From assembly GCF_949987515.2 (NCBI RefSeq), contig NC_082687.1:121935838-121999837 (forward strand): DNA of 64,000 nt, read 5' to 3'. The notes under the pieces were generated by a model. It was not told the DNA's origin. It ran no database searches and worked only from the letters and a program-made list of their open reading frames with translations. The position numbers and the translations under genes were made by a program. This stretch comes from Delphinus delphis (Eukaryota > Chordata > Mammalia > Artiodactyla > Delphinidae). Shown piece by piece: positions 1 through 9,945 of the stretch (its first letter is position 1; the number at the start of each line of letters is the position of its first letter).

Positions 1-23
1 GTTGACCCTTGAACAATTAGTGT

Positions 24-600
24 TAGCATGGTATATCTTTCTCCATCCCTTTTCTTTTAAACTGTATGTGTCTTTATGTTTAAAGTGGTTGCATGTAGAC
101 AACACATAACTGGATACTGGTTTTTTTAGGGAGCAGGTTCATTCTGAAAATATGTCTTTTAATTGGTGTATTTAAACCAATAACCTTCAAAGTTATTATT
201 GATACAGTTGGATTAATATCTCCTATATTTGTTATTGTTTTCTATTGTTGCCTTGTTTTTTTTTTTTTTTATTTTCTACTCTTTTTCCACCTTTTGGGTT
301 TTATTGAACATTTTATATGATTCCATTTTCTTTCCTTTCTTTGTATATCAATTAAATTTCTTTTTTAAAAATTACTTTTAAATGTGATTGTTCCCTAGAG
401 TTTGCAGTATACATTTATAATTCAAGTCCACTTTCAAATAACACTATACCACTTCACAGGTAATGCAAGAAAGGACTTTATAATAACAAAATATTCCTAA
501 TTTCTCCCTCTCTTCTCTTGTATGATGGCTGTCATTCACTTTACTTATGCATAAGCATATATAAGACTATATATGTGTGTGTATGTATATTAAAAAATGG
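24..600 (-). repeat. Old LINE-1 fragment, ORF2 N-terminal/inter-ORF part
   Basis: Read on the minus strand this resembles the start of an old mammalian L1 ORF2: the complement of a segment that on the plus strand runs 'tttaaagtgg...tgtagacaacacataactgg' and 'attggtgtatttaaaccaat'. No frame is open for long. The same old element resumes at about 1,515 and again at 9,189, so this is its left end, separated from the rest by later insertions. It is an L1M or HAL1-like relic; the exact subfamily cannot be set by eye. Confidence 0.7.
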
Positions 601-631
601 TGAGAAAAATAGAAAATATGTATATATATAT

Positions 632-1423
632 TGGTCTCTGCCCTTCGTTCCTGACACACAGCTCTTAAAGCTCTTATAATTTCCTAAGTTATAAAAGCAC
701 TAGAGCATCTTTTGTTCTGATGTTTGGTCTTTGACCCTGGTTCCTAATACCAAGCTCCTACATCCCTCAGAATTTCTCAGGTGATAAGAGTGTCTTTTGT
801 TCTAGGAGCTGACTCTGGGTGGGCTCCTGGATGGCTCCTAGATGGGGGTTGGTCACTGGGAAAACCAAGCCATGATTAGAAGCTTGGAATTTTCAGCCCC
901 ATGCCCCATTCTCCAAAGCAGAATGGAGCTGGAAATGGAGTAAATTATTGACCACGCATATGTGATGAAGCCTCCATAAAAATCCCAAAAGCACAGGGTT
1001 CAGAGAGTTTCTGGGTTCATGAACATGGAGATGTTGGGAGAGTGGAGTGCCAGGAGAGGGCAAGGAAGCTCTGCACTCCTTTCCCACATACTTTGTCCTA
1101 TGAATCTCTTTCATCTGGATGTTCATCTGTATCCTTGTTTGTATCTTTTTATAATAAATTGGTAAACAGTAAATAAACTGTTTTCCTGAGTTCTGTGAGC
1201 TGTTCTAGCAAATTAATGGAGCCTGCAGAGGGGGTGGTGGGAACCTTTCATTTACAGCTGATCAGTCAGAAGCACAAGTGACAACCTGGATTTGCATTTG
1301 ATGCAGTCTTGTGAGACTGAGCCCTTAACCTGAAAGATCTGAGGCTGTCTACAGGTATATAGGGTCAGAAATAAGTTAAGCTGGTGTCGCAGAATTGCTT
1401 GGTGTGGGAAAAATCCACACACA
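632..1423 (+). mobile_element. ERVL-type long terminal repeat
   Basis: A block unlike the surrounding L1 begins TGGTCTCTG and ends CA at 1,422-1,423, as retroviral LTRs do (TG...CA). It has two AATAAA polyadenylation signals (1,153-1,158 and 1,172-1,177) and is followed directly by a tRNA-Leu-like primer binding site. That orders it as a plus-strand LTR of about 790 bp. I recognise the sequence as a common mammalian LTR but cannot name the family safely. Short chance frames inside it are not genes. It sits inside the old minus-strand L1 and so is younger than that element. Confidence 0.65.
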
Positions 1424-1425
1424 TC

Positions 1426-1434
1426 TGGTGTCAG
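1426..1434 (+). other. Primer binding site-like motif (tRNA-Leu type)
   Basis: TGGTGTCAG lies two bases after the LTR's terminal CA. It matches the 5' part of the tRNA-Leu complement used as primer binding site by ERVL elements. The following bases (tgttgcaag) diverge from the canonical site. About 60-70 bases of possible internal ERV sequence follow before the old L1 resumes, so only the 5' LTR edge of a provirus, or a truncated insertion, survives. Confidence 0.5.
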
Positions 1435-1514
1435 TGTTGCAAGCATGGTAGTAGAGTGAGAGTAAAGGAGACACAAGAGGATGACTGAGGATTTTCCTTC
1501 TCAGTTATAGAATA

Positions 1515-1657
1515 CATTGTCACTATGATTACCTTGAAAAATAAGACGTTATTAGGTAAATTAAGAATAAGGATAATAAAATTTTTATTTTACCTTCATT
1601 ATTCCTTCTCCAGTGTTCTTCCTTTCTTTATGTAGCTCCAAGTTTCTGGCCTGTATC
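1515..1657 (-). repeat. Old LINE-1 fragment, inter-ORF/ORF1 3' end
   Basis: Continuation of the minus-strand old L1. The plus-strand text 'ttccttctccagtgttcttcc' and 'tagctccaagtttctggcctgtatc' is the complement of the ORF1 3' end of old L1/HAL1-like elements. The element breaks at 1,657 exactly where the younger L1 poly-T begins, and resumes at 9,189 with 'attttccttctttctc'. The last 12 bases (1,646-1,657) are the left copy of a degenerate target site duplication. Confidence 0.7.
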
Positions 1658-2354
1658 TTTTTTTTTTTTTTTAACAGCTTTACTGGAGTATAATTGCTTT
1701 ACAATATTGTGTTAGTTTCTGCTGTATAACAAAGTGAATCAGCTATATGTATACATATATCCCTAATCCCCTCCCTCTTGCATCTCCCTCCCACCATCCT
1801 TATCCCACCCCTCTAGGTGGTCACAAGACACTGAGCCGATCTCCCTGTGTGATGCAGCTGCTTCCCACTAGCTATCTATTTTACATTTGGTAGTGTATAT
1901 ACGTCACTGCTACTCTCTCACTTCGTACCTGCTTACCTTCCCCCTCCCCGTGCCCTCAAGTCCATTCCCTACAGCTGCGTTTTTATTCCTGTCCGGCCCC
2001 TAGGTTCATCAGAACCATTAGTTTTTAGATTCCATATATATGTGTTAGCATACGGTATTTGTTTTTCTTTCTGACTTACTTCACCTGCATGACAGACTCT
2101 AGGTCCACCCACCACAGTACAAGTAATTCAATTTTGTTTTTTTATGGCTGAGTAATATTCCATTTTATATATGAGCCACATCTTCTTTATCCATTCATCT
2201 GTTGATGGACATTTAGGTTGCTTCCATGTCCTGGCTATTGTAAGTAGTGCTGCAATGAACATTGTGGTACATGACTCTTTTTGAATTATGGTTTTCTCAG
2301 GTTGTATGACCAGTAGTGGGATTGCTGGGTCGTATGGTAGTTCTATTTTGAGTT

Positions 2355-2559
2355 GTTTTTTCTTTTTGCGGTACGTGGGCCTCTCACTGCTGTGGCCTCC
2401 CCCGTTGCAGAGCCCAGGCTCCGGACGCACAGGCTCAGCGGCCATGGCTCACGGGCGCAGCCGCTCCGCGGCATGTGGGATCCTCCCGGACCAGGGCACG
2501 AACCCGTGTCCCCTGCATCGGCAGACGGACTCTCAACCACTGTGCCACCAGGGAAGCCC
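2355..2559 (-). mobile_element. CHR-type tRNA-derived SINE, copy 1
   Basis: Starts on the minus strand with gggcttccctggtggc and runs to a short decayed A-rich tail. The body is GC-rich with an A/B-box-bearing head. It lies within L1 ORF2. The flanking duplication tattttgagtt (2,344-2,354) / tactttgagtt (2,560-2,570) has one mismatch. The insertion therefore postdates the young L1. Open frames across it on both strands are by-products of its GC-rich sequence. Confidence 0.93.
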
Positions 2560-2739
2560 TACTTTGAGTTTTTTAAGGAAACTCCATACTGTTCTCCGTA
2601 GTGGCTGTATCACTTTACATTCTCACCAACAGTGCAAGAGGGTACCCTTTTCTCCACACCCTCTCCAGCATTTATTGTTTGTAGATTTTTTGATGATGGC
2701 CATGCTGACCGGTGTGAGGGGATACCTCATTGTAGTTTT

Positions 2740-2939
2740 TTTGTTTTGTTTTGTTTTGTTTTTGCTGTACGCTGGCCTCTCCCGTTGCAGAGCACAGGCT
2801 CCGGATGCACAGGCTCAGCGGCCATGGCTCCTGGGCCCAGCTGCTCCGCGGCATGTGGGATCCTCCTGGACCGGGGCATGAACCCGTGTCCCCTGCATCA
2901 GCAGGTAAACTCTCAACCACTGCGCCACCAGGGAAGCCC
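2740..2939 (-). mobile_element. CHR-type tRNA-derived SINE, copy 2
   Basis: Same SINE and orientation as the copy 180 bp to the left, also inside the L1 ORF2 relic. The tail on the minus strand has become (AAAAC)n, seen as ttttgttttgttttg. A perfect 14-bp target duplication, ctcattgtagtttt, lies at 2,726-2,739 and 2,940-2,953. Compared with other copies it lacks some bases in the tail-proximal third (around the 'cactgctgtgg' segment). Confidence 0.93.
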
Positions 2940-5900
2940 CTCATTGTAGTTTTGATTTGCATTTCTCTAATGATTAAGGATGTTGAGCATTCTTTCATGT
3001 GTTTGTTGGCAATCTGTATATCTTCTTCGGAGACATATCTATTTAGGTCTTCTGCCCATTTTTGGATAGGGTTGTTTGCTTTTTTGATATTGAGCTGCAT
3101 GAGCTGCTTGTATATTTTGGAGATTAATCCTTTGTCAGTTGCTTCATTTGCAAATATTTTCTCCTATTCTGAGAGTTGTCTTTTCATTGTGTTTATGGTT
3201 TCCTTTGCTGTGCAAAAGCTTTTAATTTTCATTAGGTCCCATTGGTTTATTTTTGTTTTTATTTCCATTTCTCTAGGAGGTGGGTCCAAAAGGACCTTGC
3301 TGTCATTTATGTCATAGAGTGTTCTGCCTATGTTTTCCTCTAAGAGTCTTACAGTGTCTGATCTTACATTTAAGTCTTTAATCCATTTTGAGTTTACTTT
3401 TGTATATGGTGTTAGGAAGTGTACTAATTTCATTCTTTTACATGTAGCTGTCTAGTTTTCCCAGCACCACTTATTGAAGAGGCTGTCTTTTCTCCATTGT
3501 ATATTCTTGCCTCCTTTATCAAAGGTAAGGTGACCAGATGTGCGTGGGTTTATCTCTGGGCTTTCTATCCTGTTGCATTGATCTATATTTCTGTTTTTCT
3601 GCCAGTACCATGCTGGCTTGATTACTGTAGCTTTGTAGTATAGTCTGAAGTCAGGGCACCTAATTGTTCCAACTCCATTTTTCTTTCTCAAGATTGCTTT
3701 GGCTATTTGGGGTCTTTTGCGCTTCCACACAAATTGTGAATTTTTTTTGTTCTAGTCTGAAAAATGCCAGTGGTAGTTTGATAGGGATTGCACTGAATCC
3801 GTAGTTTGCTTTGGGAAATATAGTCATTTTCACAATGTTGATTCTTCCATTCCAAGAACATGGTATATCTCTCCATCTGTTTGTATCATCCCTGATTTCT
3901 TTCATCAGTGTCTTATAGTTTTCTACATACACTCTTTTGTCTCCTTAGGTAGGTTTCTTCCTAGGTATTTTTATTCTTTTTGTTAACGATCGTAAATGGG
4001 AGTGTTTCCTTAATTTCAGTGGCAGATTTTTCATCATTAGTGGATAGGACTGCAAGAGATTTCTGTGCATTAATTTTGTATCCTGCTACTTTACCAAATT
4101 CACTGATTAGTTCTAGTAGTTTTGTGGTGGCATCTTTATGATTCTCTATGTATAGTATCATTTCATCTCTAAACAGTGACAGTTTTACTCTTTCTTCTCT
4201 GATTTGGATTCTTTTTATTTCTTTTTCATCTCTGATTGCCATGGCTAAAACTTCCAAAATTATGTTGAATAATAGTGGTGAGAGTGGGCACCCTTGTCTT
4301 GTTCCCGATCTTAGAGGAAATGGTTTCAGTTTTTCACTGTTGAGAATGATGTTCGCTGTGGGTTTGACATATATGGCCTTTATTATGTTGAGGTAGGTTC
4401 CCTCTATGCCTACTTTCTGGAGAGTTTTTTATCATAAATCGTTGTTGAATTTTGTTGAAAGCTTTTTCTGCATCTATTGAGATTATCATCTGGTTTTTAT
4501 CCTTCAGTTTGTTAATATGGTGTATCACATTGATTGATTTGGGTATATTGAAGAATCCTTGCATTCCTGGAATAAACCCCCCCAATCATGGTGTATGATC
4601 CTTTTAATGTGCTGTTGGATTCTGTTTGCTAGTGTTTTGCTGAGGGTTTTTGCATCTGTGTTCATCAGTGATATTGGCCTGTAGTTTTCTTTTTTTGTGA
4701 CATCTTTGTCTGATGGTGGTATCAGGATGATTGTGGCCTCATAGAATGAGTTTGGGAGTGTTCCTCCCTCTGCTATATTTTGGAAGAGTTTGAGAAGGAT
4801 AGGTATTAGCTCTTCTCTAAATGTTTGAAAGATTTCATCTGTGAAGCCATCCAGTCCTGGGCTTTTGTTTGCTGTGATTTGTCTGTTCATATTTTCTATT
4901 TCTTCCTGGTTCACTCTCGGAAAGTTATACTTTTCTAAGAATATTTCCATTTCTTCCACGTTGTCCATTTTATTGGCATATTGCTTGTAGTAGGTTGCTT
5001 GTAGTAGGCTATCATGATCCTTTGTATTCCTGCAGTGTCAGTTGTTACCTCTTCTTTTTCATTTCTAATTCTGTTGACTTGTCTTCTCCCTTTTTTTCTT
5101 GCTAAGTCTGGCTAATGGTTTATCAATTTCGTTTACCTTCTGAAAGAACCAGCTTTTAGTTTTATTGATCTCTGCTATTGCTTCCTTCATTTCTTTTTCA
5201 TTTATTTCTGATCTGATCTATATGATTTCTTTCCTTCTGCTAACTTTGGGTTTTCTTTGTTCTTCCTTCTCTAATTGCTTTAGGTGTAAGGTTAGGTTGT
5301 TTTTTTGAGATTTTTCTGTTTCTTGAGGTAGAATTGTATTGCTATAACTTTCCTCTTAGAACTGCTTTTGCTACATCCCATAGATTTTGGGTCATCGTGT
5401 TTTCATTGTCATTTGTTTCTAGGCATTTTTTGATTTTCTCTTTGATTTCTTCAGTGATCTCTTGGTTATTTAGTAGCGTATTGTTTAACCTCCATGTGTT
5501 TGTATTGTTTACAGTTTTTTTCCTGTAACTGACATCTAATCTCATAACGTTGTGGTTAGAAAAGATACTTGATACGATTTCAATTTTCTTAAATTTACCA
5601 AGGCTTGATTTGTGACCCAAGATATGATCTATCCTGGAGAATGTTCCATATGCACTAGAGAAGAAAGTGTATTCTGTTGTTTTTGGATGTAATGTGCTAT
5701 AAATATCAATGAAGTCCATCTGGTCAATTGTGTCATTTAAAGCTTGTGTTTCCTTACTTATTTTCAGTTTGGATGATCTGTCCATTGGTGAAAGCGGGGT
5801 GTTAAAGTCTCCTACTATAATTGTGTTACTGTCAATTTCTCCTTTTATGGATGCTAGCATTTGCCTATGTATCGTGGTGTTCCTATGTTGGGTGCATAAA

Positions 5901-6281
5901 TATTTACAATTGTTATATCTTCTTCTTGGATTGATCCCTTGGTCATTATGTAGTGTCCTTCATAATAGTCTTTATTTTAAAGTCTATTTTGTCTGATATG
6001 AGAATTGCTACTCCAACCTTCTTTTGATTTCCATTTGCATGGAATATCTTTTTCTTTCCCCTCACTTTCAGTCTGTATGTATCCCTAGGTCTGAAGTGGG
6101 TCTCTTGTAGACAGCATATATACAGGTCTTGTTTTAGTATCTGCTCAGCCCACCTTGTCTTTTGATTGGAGCTTTTAATACATTTATATTTAAGGTAATT
6201 ATCGATATGTATGTTCCTAATACCATTTTCTTAATGGTTTTGGGTTTGTTTTGGTAGGTCTTTTCCTTCTCTGTTTCCCAC

Positions 6282-7156
6282 CTAGACAAGTCCCTTTAGC
6301 ATTTGTTGTAAAGCTTGTTTGGTGGTACTGAATTCTCTTAACTTTTGCTCGTCTGTAAAGGTTTTTTCATTTCTCTGCCAAATCTGAATGTGATCCTTGC
6401 TGCGTAGAATAAGCTTAGTTGTATGTTTTCCCTTTCATCACTTTAAATACGTCCTGCTACTCCCTTCTGGCTGGCAGAGTTTCTGCTGAAAGATCAGGTG
6501 TTAAACTTATGGGGATTCCTTTGTGTGTTATTTGTTGCTTTTCCCTTGTTGCTTTTAATATTTTTTCTTTGTATTTAATTTTTGATAATTTGATTAACAT
6601 GTGTTTTGGCATGTTTCTCCTTGGATTTATCCTCTATAGGACTCTCTGCACTTCCTGGACTTGATTGACTATTTCCTTTCCCATGTTAGGGAAGTTTTCA
6701 ATAATCTCTTTAAATATTTTCTTTAAATATTTTCTCAGACCCCTTCTTTTTCTCTTCTTCTGGGACCCCTGTAATTTGAATGTTGGTGCATTTAATGTTG
6801 TTTCAGAGGTCTCTGAGATTGTCCTCAATTCTTTTCATTCTGTTTTCTTTATTCTGTTCTGCAGCAGTTATTTCTACTATTTTATCTTCTAGGTCACGTA
6901 TCCGTTCTTTTGCCTCAGTTATTCTGCTATTGATTCCTTCAAGAGAATTTTTAATTTCGTTTATTGTGCTGTTCATCATTGTTTATTTGCTCCTTAGTTC
7001 TTCTAGGTCGTTGTTAAATGTTTCTTGTATTTTCTCCATTCTATTGCTAAGATTTTGGATCATCTTTACTATCATTACTCTGAATTGTTTTTCAGGTAGA
7101 CTGCCTATTTCCTCTTCATTTGTTTGGTCTGGTGGGTGTTTACCTTGCTCCTTCAT
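6282..7156 (-). pseudogene. LINE-1 ORF1 (RNA-binding protein) relic
   Basis: Best start is ATG 7,156-7,154 (MKEQGKHPPDQTNEEE); the frame continues upstream as RRQRNTQQ, so the original start may lie further 5'. The stop TAG at 6,284-6,282 follows ALQQMLKGLV, the usual ORF1 C-terminus. The intact protein is a coiled-coil trimer that binds L1 RNA. A coiled-coil-like, Q/E/K-rich stretch and the 'LSAETLPARREW' C-terminal domain are readable. An in-frame TAA at 6,985-6,983 cuts the protein after about 57 residues. Further stops and a 14-15 bp local duplication (around 6,706-6,735) follow. Dead, but all parts are present. Confidence 0.85.
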
Positions 7157-9176
7157 CTGCTGCGTATTTCTCTGTCTTCTTACTTTTTTTAACTTACTGT
7201 GTTTGGGGTCTCCTTTTCGCAGCCTGCAGGTTCGTAGTTCCCGTTGTTTTGGTGTCTGCCCGCAGTGGGTGAGGTTGGTTCAGTGGCTTATGTAGGCTTC
7301 CTGGTGGAGGGGACTGGTGCCTGTGTTCTGGTGGGTGGGGCTGGATCTTGTCTTTCTGGTGGGCAGGGCCATGGCCGGTAGTGTGTTTTGTGGTGTCTGT
7401 GAACTTAGTATGACTTTAGGCAGCCTCTCTGCTAATGGGTGGGGTTGTGTTCCTGTCTTGCTAGTTGTTTGGCATGGGGCATCCAGCACTGGAGCTTCCT
7501 GGCCATTGAATTGAGCTGGGTCTTAGTGTTGAGATGGAAATTTCTTTGAGCGTTCTCGCTGATTAATATTACATGGGGCCAGGAGGCTGTGGTGGCCCAA
7601 CATCCTGATCTTGGCTCTCCCACCTCGGAGGCTCAGGCCCAAAACCCAGCTGGAGCCCCAAGACCTGCCAGCCCCACAGCTCAGAAGAAAAGGAAGAGAA
7701 AAAAAACCAAACAAACCAAAAAAATGAACAGACAGAACCCCAAAACAAATGGTAAAAGCAAAACTAAACAGACAGAATCACACAAAGAAACATGCATACA
7801 CAGTCACAAAAACAAAACGAAGAGAACAACCAAACCGATAAAAAAAACCCACAAATGAAAACAATCACTAAAAACGAATCTAGGATAAACATAAAACCAA
7901 AAACAAATCAAACGCCGAAAGCAAACCCCAAGTCCATAGTTGCCCCCAAAGTCCACTGCCTCAATTTTGGGGACAGTCGTTGTCTCTTCAGGTATTCCAC
8001 ACATGCAGGGTTTACCAAGCCGATGGCGGGGATTTATTCCGCTGCTCTTGTGGTTGCACGGAGAAAGTTCCCTTCCTCTTCTTTGTTCGCACAGCTCCTG
8101 GGGTTCAGCTTTAGTTTTGTCCCCACGTCTGCATGTAGGCCACCCTCAGGCATCTGTTCCCCTCCTAGACAGGAGGGGGTTAAAGCAGCGGCTGATTAGG
8201 GCTCTGCTGCTCACTCAGTCTGGGGAGAGGGAGCGGTACGGTAGTCATAATTGGAATGTGAAGAGCATGCCTGCAGCAACAGAGGCTGGCGTGACATTGC
8301 AGCAACCTACAGCATACTGTGTATTCTCCCAGGGAAGTTGGCTGTGGATCCTGGGATCATGGGGCAGTGGCATGCTGGACAGGCTCCTGGGAAGATGTGG
8401 GTAGTGATCTGCCCTTGCACACAGGATCCCTTGGTGGCAGTGGCAGCAGTGGTAGTGGTCCGTGCCCACCTCTGGAGTCTGACATGATAGCTGTGGCTCA
8501 TGCCTGTCTCTGGAGCTCACTTAAGGGGTGCTCCATAGTCTGTGGGCACATGAAGCAGGAAGGCCCTCTTCTCACACACCCCGAGACAATGGTCTCTTGC
8601 CTCTTCGGCAGGTCCAGACTTTTTCCCTGGCTCCCTCCCAGCTAGCTGTGGTACACTAACCCCCTTCAGGCTGTGTTCACGCAGCCAACCCCAGTCCTCT
8701 CCCTGGGATCTGACCTCCGAAGCCCAAGCTTCAGCTCCCAGCCCCCACCCGCCCCGGCGGGTGAGCAGACAAGCCTCTCGGGCTGATGAGTGCTGGTTGG
8801 CACTGATCCTCTGTGTGGGAATCTCTCTACTTTGCCCTGTTCACCCCTGTTGCTGCACTCTCCTCTGTGGCTCTGAAGCTCTCCCCACCCCATCCCCACC
8901 AGTGAGGGGGCTTCCTAGTGTGTGGAAACTTTTCCTCCTTCACAGTTCCCTCCCAGAAGTACAGGTCCCATCCCTATTTTGTCTCTGTTTTTTCTTTTTC
9001 TGTTGCCCTACCCAGGTACGTGGGGATTTTCTTGCCTTTTGGGAAGTCCAAGGTCTTCGGCCAGCATTCAGTAGGTGTTCTGTAGGAGTTGTTCCACATG
9101 TATATGTATTTTCGATGTATTTGTGGGGAGGAAGGTGATCTCCACGTCTTAATCCTCCACCATCTTGAAGGTTTCC
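7157..9176 (-). promoter_or_regulatory. LINE-1 5' UTR (internal promoter region)
   Basis: About 2 kb between the L1 5' end (GGAAACCTTCAAGATGGTGG on the minus strand) and ORF1. The distal half (9,176 to about 8,000) is GC-richer, and the proximal part (7,690-7,930) is A-rich and C-poor on the plus strand. L1 5' UTRs carry an internal pol II promoter in this position. CpG density is modest and partly decayed. Promoter activity is inferred from family knowledge, not shown. Open frames here on either strand are not supported as genes. Confidence 0.7.
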
Positions 9177-9188
9177 CTGACCCAAATC

Positions 9189-9945
9189 ATTTTCCTTCTT
9201 TCTCAAGAACTTCTTTTGACATTTCTTGCAAAGCAGTTCTACTGACAACAAATTCCCTCAGTTTTTTTTCTGAGAAAGTCTTTATATTTTCTTCACTTTT
9301 GAAGGATAACTCTGCAGCATACAGAATTCCAGGTTGATTTTTTTCTCTCAACATTTTAAAATATTTTACTATACTCATATTGTTTGCACAATTTCTGGGA
9401 AGTAGGATGCAATTCTTATTCCACTATAGATAAGATGTTTTTCTCCCTCTGGCTTCTTTCGAGAGTTTTTCTTTATCTTTGATTTTCTGCAGTTTTATTA
9501 TGATATGCCTAAGTGTAGGGTGTTTTTGTTTGTTTGTTTTTTGCATTTATTCTGCTTGTTCTCTGAGCTTCCTGAATCTTTGGTTTGATGTCTGACACTA
9601 ATTTGGGAAAATTCTCAGTGACCATTGCTTCAACTACTTCTTGTCCTTTTCTCTCTTTCGTCTCCTGGTATTCCTGTTATGCATATTTTATACCGTTTGT
9701 AGTTGTCCCACAGTTTTTGGATACTCTGTTCCTTTATTTCCAGTCTTTTTCCTCTTTGCTTTTTGGTTTTGGAAATCTCTATGGACATATCCTCATGCTC
9801 AGAGATTCTTTCCTTAGCTGTATTCAGTATACTAATGAAACCATCAAAGGCATTCTTTATTTCTGTTACAGTGTTTTCGATCTCTATCATTCCTTTTTTA
9901 TTATTTCTTAGACTTTTCATCTCTCTGATTTAATTGCCCATCTGT
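9189..9945 (-). pseudogene. Old LINE-1 ORF1 relic
   Basis: Two open stretches on the minus strand read as L1 ORF1. 9,920-9,630 has the coiled-coil part, with KERISEHEDMSIEISKTKKQ and LWDNYKRYKICITGIP. 9,378-9,187 has the C-terminal domain, with SIVKYFKMLREKNQ and AAELSFKSEENIKTFSEK. They are separated by frameshifts. The last codons continue across the younger L1 into 1,657-1,560 (ETWSYIKKGRTLEKE). The sequence is clearly more diverged from the young L1 ORF1 than a sister copy would be, so it belongs to an older L1M or HAL1-like family. Confidence 0.75.

Larger units (their letters stand above)
2025..6226 (-). pseudogene. LINE-1 ORF2 (endonuclease-reverse transcriptase) relic
   Basis: Start ATG at 6,226-6,224 (MVLGTYISIITLN-like reading) and stop TAA at 2,027-2,025, after the typical ORF2 C-terminal 'HIYGI' region. 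The intact protein would nick DNA and reverse-transcribe L1 RNA in the nucleus. Endonuclease segments are clear at 5,860-5,342 (GDFNTPLSP, then SRIDHILGHKSS). RT segments are at 4,968-4,525 ([12 protein letters not shown]) and 4,257-3,961. The RT box reads FRDE at 4,173-4,162 where active L1 has F/YADD, so the catalytic pair is lost. Reading switches frame many times, and two SINEs interrupt the C-terminal part. Clearly dead. Confidence 0.9.
1658..9176 (-). mobile_element. Near full-length LINE-1, inactive
   Basis: A complete L1 read right to left: 5' UTR (about 9,176-7,157), ORF1 remnant (7,156-6,282), 55-bp spacer, ORF2 remnant (6,226-2,025), 3' UTR, and a poly-A seen as 15 T at 1,658-1,672. 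After removing two SINEs and their target duplications it is about 7.1 kb, the expected size for a full-length mammalian L1 with a long 5' UTR. Flanks 1,646-1,657 and 9,177-9,188 match at 8 of 12 bases and both belong to the interrupted old L1, so they are probably a decayed target site duplication. Both ORFs are broken, so it is not autonomous. Confidence 0.9.

Noticed and set aside
632..1476. Short frames in the LTR region as viral genes
   Set aside because: They lie within the LTR. No gag, pro, pol or env motif is present.
2288..2949. Several long overlapping open frames on both strands (up to 197 codons)
   Set aside because: They run across two GC-rich tRNA-derived SINEs embedded in an antisense L1. 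The same reading appears at every other SINE copy in the window.
7589..8645. Plus-strand frames of 89-154 codons
   Set aside because: They lie antisense within the 5' UTR of the minus-strand L1. No domain or splice context, and they follow the composition of the UTR.
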